DNA of 64,000 nucleotides from positions 90,370,696-90,434,695 of the forward strand of contig OX328124.1 of the NCBI GenBank assembly GCA_946811695.1. The letters are read 5' to 3'. The notes below the pieces were generated by a model. The model did no database searches. It saw nothing but the letters and a program-made list of their open reading frames with translations, and had not been told where the DNA came from. Positions 33,901-48,204 of this stretch are shown here, piece by piece (the stretch's first letter is position 1; the number at the start of each line of letters is the position of its first letter). This DNA comes from Gonocerus acuteangulatus. Taxonomy: Eukaryota > Arthropoda > Insecta > Hemiptera > Coreidae. A program made the position numbers and the translations under genes.

Positions 33901-36900
33901 TGTGGCTACTGCAGTCCTGGAATGGTTATGAATATGTATAGGTAATTTTAATCTTTCTTATTATTTGTCTTTGATTTATTTGCTTAAGTTAATATAAGCT
34001 TTGTTAAGTTTGCTGAAGACTAACCCCAATATAACTATGAAAGAGGTAGAAAATTCTTTCGGAGGAAATATCTGCAGATGTACTGGATATCGGCCCATAC
34101 TAGATGCATTTAAGTCTCTAGCCAGTGATGCTCCAGACAAGCTTGTGATTAATCTCACAGATATAGAGGTCAGTTAATCCTTCCTTCTTTCTTTTTAAAA
34201 TAAAATTATTCCTCGATTAGTTTAAAATCTGTAAGAATTATTATTTGCAATGTATACATTGTATACTTAACTATAACTTAGAAAACTGAAATCTAAACAC
34301 ATTACTTTATTGCTAAAATTATTTATTCTACACCTAATCTTTTAATTTCGACATTATTTAAGCCTTTCTAACAGCGCTTGGCTGTGGCTTTTAACACTCA
34401 AAATATTTTTATATTTTCTAGCTTCTATATTTAAATAACCCAAATTTATGACTATTGTGATATCATTTATTTTATTTCATTACAGGATATGATATGTCCA
34501 AAGAAAGGGACTATATGCTCACAAGGAACTTGCAAAGATACCTGTTCTAGAGGAAGTGAATTACCATTTCTTACTGGTGGTTTAGTTTTAGATTTTGAAG
34601 ATGGATCTTCCTGGTATAGGCCAACAAACCTCCAAGAGGTTTTTGAAATCCTGGACATGCTAGAAGGAAAATCTTTCCGCTTTGTTGCTGGGAATACTGG
34701 CCAAGGTGGATTTTCGGAATTTATTTTAGATTTTATAGACCTTTATTGAAATTAGTACAAAGATAATGAAGAGTAAATTTATATTTGGCCAGAAAATACT
34801 ACTATAAAATGCTTATCAGCATCCATCATATAGTTATTTTTTAATATATATTAGAATCACTTAATTTTCAGAATAGAGTTTATGGTACCTAATTGAGAAG
34901 GTGAAGATAATCAAACCCTGATCCATTAAATTATTTTATTTAATTTTAACAAGATTTTTTTAATTTATTGTATCCCCCAAGATCTTTAAACATTTTTTAA
35001 TTTTTTTTATAGGTGTTTATCGAATAACCAAACAACCAGATGCTTGGATTGATATAAATTGCATTCCAGATCTACATGGATCTGAAATAACTGCTGATGG
35101 TATATCACTTGGAGCAAACATTAGACTTACCGAGGCAATGGATCTTTTTTACAAATTAGCAAAAGATCAACCGCAAAGATTTTCATATTGTAAAGTCCTT
35201 GCTGATCACATTGATTTAATTGCTAACGTACCAGTTCGAAATGTAAGCTTTCTTTGCTTCATTATATATTTATATAATGAATAGTTTTACAATTTGGACA
35301 CATTCTTTATTGAAAGTCAACACCTCATATATTTATTATGTTTTTAGTTAACTAAATAAATGTTTATTATTTCCATGATACTGTTATTAACTAATGGAAA
35401 ATGTGTTTTAATTTTCGTAGACTGGATCCATTGCTGGAAACCTTGCTATGAAACATTCCAATGTAGAATTTCCTTCGGACATCTTCTTGACACTGGAAAT
35501 GGTTGGTGCACAGTTGGTATTAGGTTAGTGGATTATTCTTTATTTTACCACTAACAAACTCAGTTACTATAAAAAATGTATGTAAAATTTTAGAATGTAA
35601 TAGTATATCACCCTGTTTATGATTAGGACCAAATAAACGTTTAAGGTGACTGTTAAACAAAAATGTACACAATTGAATAGTCTGATTAGAGTAAGAATAT
35701 ACAGACAATTTTTTATTGTATATGCAGTCCTATTATAACCATTGTATATCATTTCATCTTGATTAGGATAAAATTAAATCTTTTTAAAAATGTAATTGAT
35801 CCTTACCCATTATGTACATATCCATTAAAATATTGCTCGGTTCCTCACTCTTTTCCCATGATAAAATTTTAATTATTACAATGTTAAAATTGTATACTAC
35901 GTTGTTAGAAATATATATGTATATTTTTTTGCTGAAAAATGAAAAAAAAAAAAATATAGAATGAGCAAACAGAAAAGAACAACAAAGATTCTCTGAGTAA
36001 TTTATGTGGTCTTCTCAGCACAAACCCAACTAAACTTTTCTTTGTAATCTGTAATATCTAACTATTTTTCCACTTCATATAATTTTATATTAAGGGAAAC
36101 AATTCCTTGTTAAATAATTAACATAAATTAATTACTATAAATGATGTACAAAATATTATTAAGTGATTTATAAATCTGAATTCATCACTTCATGAATGAT
36201 TTGTGAAATCATTAAATTAAAATAATAAACTCTACTGACACTAATTTATGTGTAAAAAATCAACATATTATGAAAAGCAGTGTATCGACACAAATATTAA
36301 AAAAATAAACAATCATTACAGGTGACATCTCGGGTGAAGAGACCACAGTGGGATGTCTTGAATTTCTAGAAACTGACATTTCTGATAAAATAATTAAGAG
36401 AGTACTTCTTCCAAATTTAGACAACAATAAGTTCATTACGACATCTTACAAGGTATGCGCTTAATTTAGATAATTCTTTTTTCTTTTTTTTTTTTTTTTT
36501 TTTTTTTTTTCTCGTCTTCAATTCATAAATATAATTTGATGGAATAATATTCATTATTAAGTGAATTATCAAGACAACAATCTTGGCATGCTTAGCAAAA
36601 TCTTTTCTACAGTTCAGAATGTTTTCAGTTAGATCTCTCCACCTGCGAAAACCTTGATTGATAATGGTAGACTCACAAAAAAAAAAAATGATAAAAAATA
36701 AATTTTAAAAATATTATAAATTCTTAATTAGGTACCTAAATTCTAACTCACTTTTCTCATTACTAACTCTTTTCTTTGGACAGTTGTGTTAATTAAAAAC
36801 AGGTCACGAGAAAACTGTATACTTTTTACTAGTTATCATGCTTTCAAACTCATTTATAACTTTTCTTAAGCTTAAGGAGTTCTTAGTTTGTAAAAATATA

Positions 36901-39900
36901 AATTGTAAAAATATAAATCAAACAATTTATCTCTTTCAGTGCTAGAATACATCTGTCAGAGGAAAAATATGTCTTAGTATTACAGTTATAGATGTCTGAA
37001 AATGTAAAATTTAGAAACAAATATAAATGTGTGAATTTTACTCTTAGAATTCTCCCAGCAAGTTTGCTAATATGCTAATGAGATACTTCAAGCTTACTAT
37101 TTTATTATTATTATTTGTTTTAGATTATGCCGAGAGCCCAGAATGCCCATGCTTATGTTAATGCTGGATTTCTCTTCAATGTAGATAAAAAGAATAAGTT
37201 CCACGTTGTAGAAAAACCGACCATTGTCTTTGGAGGCATTCATCCAAAGTTTGTAAGTATTTTATGTTTATCTCTAAATTATATCTGGTTACAGCAGAGT
37301 TGTTCGGATTATTTTTTATTTATTTATTATATTTTTAAGATGCCTTTTGGTTTGGCTCTATATCTCTATAAGGTCCTTTAAAATTGTACATATTTGTAGC
37401 ATTTCTATGGGACATTCTTCACCATGTCTAGCTACAGCAGAAGTTTTTGTACGCGTCAGAGGGTAGTCAGCACAGTGTTGCCCAGTCTGTCTTTTCTTCT
37501 CAGTCTGTCCTATGCAGGACAGAAAATATAATGATACATACAAAAAGACAGATTAGAATTTTTGAAAATACAATAGAGGTGGCCACTTGAAGATCAGAAG
37601 TGCTACAATTATGGTTGGCTGGCTGGAGAAGGTTCATCATAATAACTTAAGATGAAGAAGTGGTAAATTCCACTGTATAAACAGTGGATCAGACATGCAG
37701 TTTTCAGGCAAAACTAAAATTAATTTGATTCAAAATGATGGGAGACCAAGTAATAGTTTCTGGACAAATATCTTGAAGACAAAATCATTTTTGGCCAGAA
37801 ATGTTTAAACATTATATAAACTCTAAAATATTGTCAATCAATTAATTAATTATACCATACATTATTTCAGGTGCATGCAACAAATACTGAAGAATTTCTT
37901 AAATGTAAGTAACACAAATCTTCATTTTTTTCCTTTCCTTTTATTATTTTTATAATATATTAATTAAATTTAAATATTTTTATTATGTGATAATATATTA
38001 ATGGAATAGAGGGTCTCCCAGTGGTCTAGTGGCAAGTGCTAAGGATTCTCATGCGGGAGATGTGGGTTCGAGTCCCATCTGCAACAGGTTATGTACTTTC
38101 ATCTATGGGCACACTGAAAGAATTCCCTGCTCCACCATAGATATTAGATGTGGATGCAGCATAAAAAAAAATTAATGGAATAAACAATTGCTAGTTGGAT
38201 TGACAATTAACTAATTTCTAATGTTTAAGATTATAATTAAGATAAAGATGGGGGGGGCGTGTTCTTGGAGCTGATATGCTCGCCATGTCCCCTGAAATCA
38301 GTGTGGTGCTTGAGCAGATGTGTCCAACAAAATCAGAGTTCATTCTCATCTCTCTTCGTTCTTTCTCATGATGATACTCTAATTCTGACCATCACTCCTA
38401 TCAAAGCGCCAAAAACCGATCCATCGTTTTCCCCATAATTGTTTTACTATTTCCTTTTATGTGTGGAACCCTGGGTGGCAGAGGAGAATTGAAGATGAAT
38501 TTTGAGTCAGCTATCCAAAATAGATAGAGTCCTACCAATTACAACTACCGCCCGATGAATTTTTAATTTTCGCTGTTATTTTTTTAAATAACAGTGGGTA
38601 ATTTTATTTATCGAATTCGATAGATGTCTCTTCTTATCTATCCTTATCTCGGCCTCACTACCGTTCGATTCTTTTTTCTCTCTCAGCACCCTCTTGCTAT
38701 ATATTTGGCGTTATTAACTTATAATGTTAAATGTCCATTGTTGATAACATTTATAGTATACAATAATAATATAAGGTGGCTATTTATACTGATTGCACTA
38801 AACAAGATCCAAATTGTGACTGTAAGATATAAACAGCAACAATAGGGTTAACTCATTCAGAGCAACATAAGGGTTAAATAATGGAATGATATAATGAATG
38901 TATGTATCTTTTTTTGCAGCGAAAAGTTTGTTAGATCCAGCTACACTCAAGGGTGCACTTGATGTACTTGAAAAGGAATTACATCCAGACCATGTCCTTC
39001 CTGATGCAACCCCTGAATATAGAAAAGGTCTTGCTATGTCACTTTTTTACAAGGTTTGTTTCTGATTCATTTATCATTTTGATATCTTTTTGTCTAAAAG
39101 ACTTATGAATTTAGTTGCTATCAAGCATTGGGAGATTTTTATAAAACAATGGAACTCAAGCTAAAGAAGCTGCCGGAGAGAAGAAGAAGTCCTTACGAGA
39201 CTTCGAATTGGACTTACACTACTAACTCACTCCCACATAATGACAAAATAAGACATGCCGCTATGCACAGAATGAAATAAGACATTAACAGTAAAACACT
39301 TACTAACAGACTGAACGGAAAACATCAACATACCACATGATATGTATGAACTCTTGACAGATGGTAGCCCATACATATCCATTATTTTACATTTTTTTAA
39401 AAAGATAAACATGTACGAGCATATCTAGCAAAAACAAAATATTTTAATGTCTTTCACCATTTCTTAAATTTTTTTTGTACAAAATGGATCAAAAAGACCG
39501 CATTATATTATGTTATTATTATTACATATCAAAAATATATAAAATGTCCCAGAGAAATTTGTGTGGTTTACATTGTATTTGTGATCTAATGTGTTAGTTT
39601 TAAACATTTAGGCTCATCAGGAGCCAAGAGGGAAAATCCTTCAATATTGTCAACATTTTATTTTTTACAATTATGTCACAGGAGGGTCCTTTTTAGAACT
39701 CCAAGCTTAAAGTTGTAACTTAAATTTCCATTGTGTTGAATTTTTGTTTAGACAAATTGAAAGAAATCCATAATGTATCCATAATGTGTCCATTTGTATT
39801 CTTACTAGAGAAGTGTTGTGAACTCTCAGAACTGCACCAACAAAGAGGTTATTTTATTGATGTTTTCCGGTAGTGGGGTTGCTTAATTCCAGAGGGTGAA

Positions 39901-40548
39901 TCAAAATTCAGTCTTCCCACAAATTTTCTCTTTATTTGCACTAGGCCTTTCAACACAAATGTGCCAACATCAGGTGCTAACAACAAATAAAAACATGCAT
40001 TAATATTGTTTGACTCCTTAATAACAATTAATATTGTTTGACTGTTGTTGGACAGTAATTAGTCTAATTAGTCTAATTAATAGTTAGAATTTATAAAGCA
40101 AACGGTGAAAGTATAGATTGGAACATAATGTTATAATTAATAGTTAGAATATATGAAGCAAACGGTAATAGTATAAATTGGAACATAATGTTATAGATTA
40201 CAGTTTTTTAGTAAATAATTACAAATTCATAAACTAAGGTGTCTAAATGAAGTTTTTAAAATAATATGACTTTATATTATATTATTACTATAGCTATAAT
40301 ACCATATATGTGCATATATATAGCCCTGGTAACAACTATCACTGCACGGAGGTAGATATAAGTTCCCATTTGTAATTATACATATATTATATAGTTAGCA
40401 AAAATATTATGTCCCTTTTATGTATATGGATGTGTGTATGTTTATGTGAGTATGTGTGTGTCTGTGTGTGTGTAGTCGTATGTATATAAATGTATATGTA
40501 TCCTTGTGTGTTTGTGTATGTATGTGTGTATATCCATATATATATGTG

Positions 40549-40608
<60 letters not shown>

Positions 40609-42158
40609 CGTGTATGTGTGGATATATATGCACATATATGGTATTATAGCTATAGTAATAATATAATATAAAGTCATATTATTTTAAAAACTTCATTTAG
40701 ACACCATAGTTTATGAATTTGTAATTATTTACTAAAAAACTGTAATCTATAACATTATGTTCCAATTTATACTATTACCGTTTGCTTCATATATTCTAAC
40801 TATTAATTATAACATTATGTTCCAATCTATACTTTCACCGTTTGCTTTATAAATTCTAACTATTAATTAGACTAATTACTGTCCAACAACAGTCAAACAA
40901 TATTAATTGTTATTAAGGAGTCGAACAATATTAATGCATGTTTTTATTTGTTGTTAGCACCTGATGATGGCACATTTGTATTGAAAAGCCTAGTGCAAAT
41001 AAAGAGAAAATTTGTGGGAAGACTGAATTTTGATTCACCCTCTGAAAGAGGTTATTATTATATAAGAGAATGCAAAAAAAGAAAAAAATAAGCCAAATCA
41101 ATAATAGTAAAATATTATGATTTCAAAGCTGATCAAAAAATTTGTATTTGATTTAATACTCATTCTAAAATTAAATAAAATAAAATTTTTGTTGTTTACA
41201 GTTTATTCTTTCTTTGGATCCCGAACAAATGAGTGATAAGTACAAAAGTGGAGGTTCTCTTCTGAAGCGCCCAGTAAGTCAGGCAAAGCAAGATTTCGAT
41301 ACAGATTCTACAGTCTGGCCCCTAAATAAACCTGTTCCCAAACTTGAAGCTCTTATTCAGTGTTCTGGTAAATAAAAATAAAAAACAACGAAAATTTCAA
41401 TTTTTAATGAGTTAGACTATTAGTTAATTTTCATTAATCAAATTTTATGTCTTCTAGGAGAAGCAGAGTATTCAAATGACACACCGGATATCCCGGGGCA
41501 AGTGTGGGGCCAGCTTGTTTTGACAGACAGAGCGTCTGCAATTGTGTCACAGATTGATGCATCTGAAGCTCTTGTAAGTATAATGCTCTTTGTATATATA
41601 TCTCCAATATATAAAAAATTTAATAACTTATAATACAAAATTATATTTTCATTGGTTTACTATATGTATCAAACAGACCACATTTCTCAGATGTCAACAT
41701 AATGCAAAATAACAGTTTTCTGTTTTGAAACAATTTTAATAAAAATTGAGTAATCAGATCCCCATTTTACTACCTTTTTTTTTTTTTTTTTTAATCTTTT
41801 TTTGATGTATGAAACCTAACATTTTCAAATTAGTAATTTTTAAAATTAAAATTTATGCTGTGGTGCTGCATAGACTAAATTTACAGAAGTCATTAATAAA
41901 CTAATGTGATTTAACATTATGCTTTAAAATGTTTGGCAGAAAATCCCAGGAGTTGTTGCATTTTTCTCAGCAAAGGATATACCTGGTAAAAATACATTTA
42001 TTAATCCAGTTCCAGGCGCCTTTGAAAGTGAGATTGTAAGTAAACGTGATAATTTTCATAACAGCAATGTTTATATTAAATAAAATATAATTAATGTGTT
42101 TTTTATGGTTAATCTTTTCAGTTATTAAATCAGAGAAAACAAACACTTTTTAAATGCA

Positions 42159-42226
<68 letters not shown>

Positions 42227-45200
42227 AAAAATTAATTATTCTATAACTGATGAGAAAATTATTGGAAACAAATTTCTTTGTTTTTAGATATTTGTTGATG
42301 GTCGGGCACAATATGCGGGCCAGTGTGTTGGTGTTATAGTAGCTGAATCTCAAGATCTTGCCAACAAGGCTGCCAGTAAAGTTAAAATTGTGTACACTGA
42401 TCAACAAAAGATTATGAATGACATGAAGGCAATCATTAAAGACAAAGTTGTAGATAGAATAAAAGAATATGCAAAAATTATACCAGTGACTCAAGGAAGT
42501 AAGCCAAAACTAAAATCTTGTTTGTGATTTAAGCCATACTCAATTTTTTAGTTAGAAATGTATACTAGTTTTCAGTTGACAATAACCCAAACTTAATTTT
42601 CCAGCAGCTTCTTTCATCCAAGATTTAACCGCTTAAGGCCCACACCCGGGATGTCTCATGTGTAGATGCTGTTTCGATTTTCTCTTAAACCAGTTAACTC
42701 GGGCTCAGACAATTTAACGGATAATTAATATCATTGCCCGTAAATGCGTGAACGTGATTTTTACTTTAGCTATTATCAGGTAGTTTTACCCTGACTCAGT
42801 TAAAGAACTCCCAAGTCCTAAGTTTATGCACTTCCTCTTCTTCAACCTTTTAGTTGTATAGTCTTTTTTTCCTTTATTTTCTTAGATTTATCTATTAAAA
42901 ATAGTTTGTCATAGAATATCTTTTTTGTAGAAGACATTAAACACACCGTGAGTGGAACATTGTTTCTGAAATCCCAGTACCATTACACAATGGAAACCCA
43001 GACTTGTGTGGCAATACCTGTAGAAGACCATCTCGAAGTATATTCATCAACACAATGGCCTGCTTCAGTTCAAGAGGCTATTAGTGGAGCCCTCAATATT
43101 CCTGAGAATCAGTAATGCTTCATTATTTACCCAATTTAATAATACTTTAGGTTTAATTTAAAATTATTCATACTCAGATTATTTTATCCAAAATTTGTAG
43201 TTTTGAGAGATGAAAACGACAATACAGATTTCACAGGTGAAATTTAGTTGCCTAATGCAGAAAAAATGTGATAGAACATTATTATTATGATGGGTACTCA
43301 AAAATATTTATAATAAATTATTATGATGGGTAAAGAAAAATAATAACCACATGGTAGATACGACATAAACAGGAACTGTAATTTATATGAAGAAAAAACA
43401 GTCTAAATCAGAAAATCTTGTAATAAATGTTTTAAAAATATAACCACAAGAATGAATTACATAAATTTGCCAACAAGATTGTAAAATCAGTAATTTCAGC
43501 ATGCCAAATTGAAGGTAATGTACACAAGCCTCCCTATAAATGACAGGATTTCTTCAGCATTCCACTATTTGTATGAGAAAAAAAAAAATACAGAAACATA
43601 AATGAAATAGCCACCCTAAATGAAGTTATAATCCTAAGAAATTGAGGAATCATGTTTAATACGAAACATGGTGTTTCTGATATGGAAAATTTTTGTTGTA
43701 AATTAAAACTTGACAACGTTGGTATTAACACTTTTGCTGTGGGCGTCCTTCCACAAGGACACTAGCGATCTTACCCGCTTACAAGTGTCCCTTCGGAAGG
43801 ACACTCCTCCATTACTTTTCCCATTAGATTCAAAAGGCTCGTAAATGGAGGGGATTCACTTTTACTGCTGCCGCAGCAAAAATTTTAACCATGATAATAA
43901 AATGTTGAATGAGTTATAAATTAATTGCATTATTCAATTCTTTTAGCAAGTTGTACATTTTTATAAATGAGAGTTACAACCTGTTTTGTGGTTCTTCAAT
44001 TATATTATAGTGGCATTTGCCATATTATATCTATAAATTAAGTGATACTCATTTTTTTATTTAACTTTCAAGAACAATCAGTTTTTGTTTTTATGGCTTA
44101 CTAATATATTTATGCTTCTACAGCATTGATCTCCGAGTCAGGCGGCTAGGAGGAGGCTATGGCTGTAAGATTTCAAGAAATAATCATGTTGGGGTTGTAG
44201 CTTCCCTTGTTGCACATCTACTTCATAGACCCTGCAGGATCGTTCTTAAAATGGAAGTTAACACAGAATGGACTGGAAAAAGGTTCCCTGTCTTTTCACA
44301 ATATGAGGTTCATATATTTTAATAAAACATTACTCTAAATATAAATGAAGTGTTTATTGACATTAATTCAAGTCTTGTGGAAAAACAGAAAAATAAAATT
44401 AATCTTTAAAGACGAGCCAATTTCCCCTCTAAAAATCTATAAATTGAACCATTGAAATCAAGATTTAGAAATATATTTTCCTGAAAGTAGAGTTTCTTTT
44501 CAGGTTTTTATTTATTTATTTATTTTTTTTTAATATAAATCAAATTAAATTTTCTTACGGATTATTCAATAACAGAAAATTTTAGTAAAAAGCATTACAC
44601 AACTCATTACAGCACTGGGAAACATAGTAACTAATATAACTCATATTTTGAAGTTCTAAGTGCTTGAACTTTAATTTTTTTTTAAAATGATAACTATTTT
44701 TTTAACAGGCCGGGGTAAATGACAATGGTGAAATACAGTATTTGAATGCTTCAATATATCAGGATGATGGCCATGGGCCAAATGATTCTGCTATTGGTGG
44801 AACAATTCATCATGTTAAAAATGCATATGATTCATCCCGTTGGAGCATTACTGGATACGGAGTAAAAACTGATTCTGCTTCAAATACTTGGTGCCGTGCT
44901 CCAAGTAAGTGTAAAATTACTTACATTTAAAACCAGCTTGATTATGTATTTCAACTAGAATTATTTGAAGATTATTTATTTATTTAATTGGTGTTCTGCT
45001 ACTTTGGTGATAACACAATGAACCGTATCTTTTGGACTCGGTCTCACTAAGAAACTAAGCTTGTTTGATTGTAAATGTGTAAGTGTATTTAGGGTTTAAA
45101 TGAAAATATCACTTAATATTTGTGGTAACTTAATGTTTTTAAGACAACATGCTCAACACTCTTGGTGTGGGTGTCATTTTCTGGGAATACCCCAGGTACG

Positions 45201-47027
45201 GATGTATTTTTTGGTTGAATTTAACATGGATACATTTTTTTTTTCAATTATGTCTGATGTGTTTAATAGTAATGCAACAAAGAAAACTAGCCGAAATTAC
45301 ATTTTCGGAAGTGTCCTTCAGGAGGGACATACCTACGCGAAGAATTCCAGCTGCTTTGCGGGCTAGTATCAATAGACGCGCATTAGTCAGTTTATTTAAA
45401 CCCGCTACACCTACACCTAATGTTTATTTATTTTAAAAGAAAACTCAATAATTTCTGACAATTTTTATTAGAATAACAAAAAAAAAAAAAAAAAAAAAAA
45501 AACGCTTCTGGCAAAAATTTCAGTTCTCACGTCTTCGTTGTCGAAGTCCGAGTCTGAGTCCCGGGCCGATACTTCTTCCAGCAGTTTGTAGACATACTCA
45601 GATGTCAAATTGGAAATAAAATATTTCTCTACTCTGTCCTTGTTACCCGCAGACGTATCTGTGATATAAAAAAATAATTATTGGGGAAATGTAAAAAAAA
45701 AAAAAAAATAATTTTCAGATCAGTCAAAAAGAAACTTTACCAATTTTCCTTTTCTTCCCACCAGTAGATAACGACGAAACGGGTGATGCCATTTTGTTTT
45801 TGTTTTTTTAATTCTAAAAAATAAAGTAAAACATATATATTTTTTTAAATTAATTAATTATTAACTATTTAACATAAATAAATATTAAATGGAGGGGATA
45901 TAATAATAAATAAATTATTTAACATAATAAAACAGCGAAGGCTTTTCTTTAGAAAAAAGAAAAGGCATCAGCCCTATCCTGGCTAGAAAAGGGTGGTAAC
46001 CTATAGATATCCCGTCCTAAAATTCATAGTTAATAATAAATGAACGTTAAAATTTAACGTATTTTAAAATTTTAAATTTTATAATAATAATAATTTACAA
46101 CAATAAGTGTGATGGGTCTCCCGTAGTCTAGTGGCTAGCGCGCTGGATTCATAAGCGGGAGATGGTGGGTTCGATTCCCACCTCCGGCAGGAATTTTCTC
46201 ATCTCAAGGCTCGCTGGGAAAATTCCTCGCTGCACCCTGGATGTCGGCGCTAATGACCTAGAAGTAGATGCGCCGTAAAAAAAAAAAATAAATAAAATAA
46301 AAAAAAAAAATAAGTGTGATAAATAAAAAGCAAAAATTACCCAGTAACTACCAAAAATCGATGCCAAATGATAATATTTTTAAAAATATCCTTCGTTGCC
46401 AATCAATATCTGCAACAAAAATTCAACAATTTAGTGAATATTATTTAAATATATTAAATCAGGAAGTAAATATCCATTATATAATAAATTGTACTTACTT
46501 ATAAACAATTTATCGAAGGAAAAGTTTAAAAATTCATAAAAACTCTTCCGGTCAGCCAATTTGAAAACGGACAACACTGCTAGAAAGCCCAAACAATTCT
46601 GAAGACAACTGTGTTTACCTGGAGTTGTAAAAGTGAACCCCCTCCATTTGCGAGCCTTTTGAATCTCAAGTGAAAAGTAATGAAGGAGTGTCCTTCCGAA
46701 GGGACACCCGTACGTGGGGACGGTCGCTACTGTCCTTCCCAAAGGACAGCCGCACCGAGAGTGTTAAGGTCTTCTAATAATTTCCTACTGTCCTGTGTAC
46801 CTGAAGTAGTTCAGTACAGTGTTTATATACTGGCTATCATTGCCTAAGAGTTCTTGCATATCATACGGCAGATTAATACTATTTCATCTGTGGCAGTCTG
46901 TCAGTAAATGTTTGACTGTAAGTTCGCAGTTACATATGTCACATATTGGTCTGTGCAAAATAGGCGTCACATTCGGATTCAGGAGGTAATTTTACATAAG
47001 AATCAGCAGGCAATAGTATTGGAGCTC

Positions 47028-47091
<64 letters not shown>

Positions 47092-47833
47092 CAGAGCAGT
47101 GTTATTATTATTGACATTTCTTTTTAATACATTTATAACTTTTACTAACTCCTAGTCATAATTATTAATTCATGAAATAGATAGGTACATTGAATAAAGA
47201 TTTGTTGTCTATTCCTCCAAATATTTAAGGAAACACACAGCTCTACAATTCTTATGTAAATTAAATAATAACAACAAATTGCTGATTATACGTGTATTTA
47301 AATGGTAATAAATGTCTTTGATAGAAATTCAATTTTTAATTCATGATTTTTCTAATTCTAATATATAAAAAAAAATTGATTGTGATACTCTTGACAGTGA
47401 TTTACTTTAAAAATCCAATATAATACCATTATATTTTCCTTTATTTATTATAGGCTCAACTGAGGCAATAGCATTTATTGAACATGTCATGGAGCATATT
47501 TCAAATGTCACTGGAAAAGATCCCATATCAGTTAGGTTAGCAAACATGCTGAAGACTGACACTACACTCAATGACCTTATTGAAGATCTAAAAAAAAGTT
47601 CTGATTATGATAAACGACTGAAGGAAATCGAACAATTCAATCAGGTAAACATTATTTATGCTATTTTATTATTCAACATACAATTTTATTGTTGGTACTC
47701 AAAATTTCTTATAAAAAAAGAAAGGTTTTTGAAGTTATATAAATAAAAATTGTTTGTACCTCTCTCCCTCTAAAACCTATAAAAAAAAATGTTTATCATT
47801 AGAGTCAACTGTAATTGATTTAGAAGCTTAAAA

Positions 47834-47868
<35 letters not shown>

Positions 47869-48131
47869 TTAATTTCTTAAGGTCTTTGTATTTTATAATG
47901 TTGAAGTTCCTAAATATAATAATAGTAACAACGAGAAGACAAAGAAGAGAAATATATACATATAAAGAAAGCAATGCATTATTTGGAGCAACAGATATCT
48001 ACAGTTACAGGGCTTAACGACCCCCCCCCCTAGCTTTTAATTTAGAAGAGCACCAGGGTATAGCAGACACCAATAATAAACAACACTGTCACTCAGACCT
48101 AAAACTAAACACATCAGGACAGAAACAAAAA

Positions 48132-48204
<73 letters not shown>

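Larger units (their letters stand above)
39854..41044 (-). mobile_element. large fold-back retroposon in intron 11, 12-bp target duplication
   Basis: Exact flanks AAAGAGGTTATT (39842-39853 and 41045-41056). Two arms (about 39890-40321 and 40622-41044) are almost exact inverses and enclose about 300 bp of TG/TA-rich sequence. Each arm has two related units of about 66 bp ('aagcaaacggt', 'ttggaacataatgttata'). The end CCACTACCGGAAAAC on the minus strand equals that of 32074-32388. Each arm has a hammerhead-like unit. Confidence 0.85.
45157..46763 (-). mobile_element. piggyBac-like element in intron 18, internally deleted
   Basis: Left end CACTCTTGGTGTGGGTGTC after TCAA (decayed TTAA), right end the inverse CACTCTCGGTGCGGCTGTC before TTAA (46764-46767). 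It holds an N-terminal transposase remnant and two later insertions (SINE 1 tail 45937-46055, SINE 2 46114-46308). Confidence 0.75.

Noticed and set aside
39595..39640. Further hammerhead-like core (CTGATGA on the minus strand)
   Set aside because: Stem II and GAAA are missing; only the seven-base word is present.
42625..42803. TTAA-bounded element in intron 15
   Set aside because: TTAA words at both sides but no inverted terminal repeats; chance in AT-rich DNA is likely.
46114..46190. tRNA gene for Asp or Glu (also similar heads at 19075, 33200, 38009, 48202, 51300, 53165)
   Set aside because: A and B boxes are present but the cloverleaf is incomplete, and each is followed by a shared body and tail; they are SINE heads.
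43725..46767. One 3-kb piggyBac element between the inverted ends at 43725 and 46763
   Set aside because: Aldehyde oxidase exons 17 and 18 lie between them. The left end belongs to a separate 160-bp MITE with its own TTAA.
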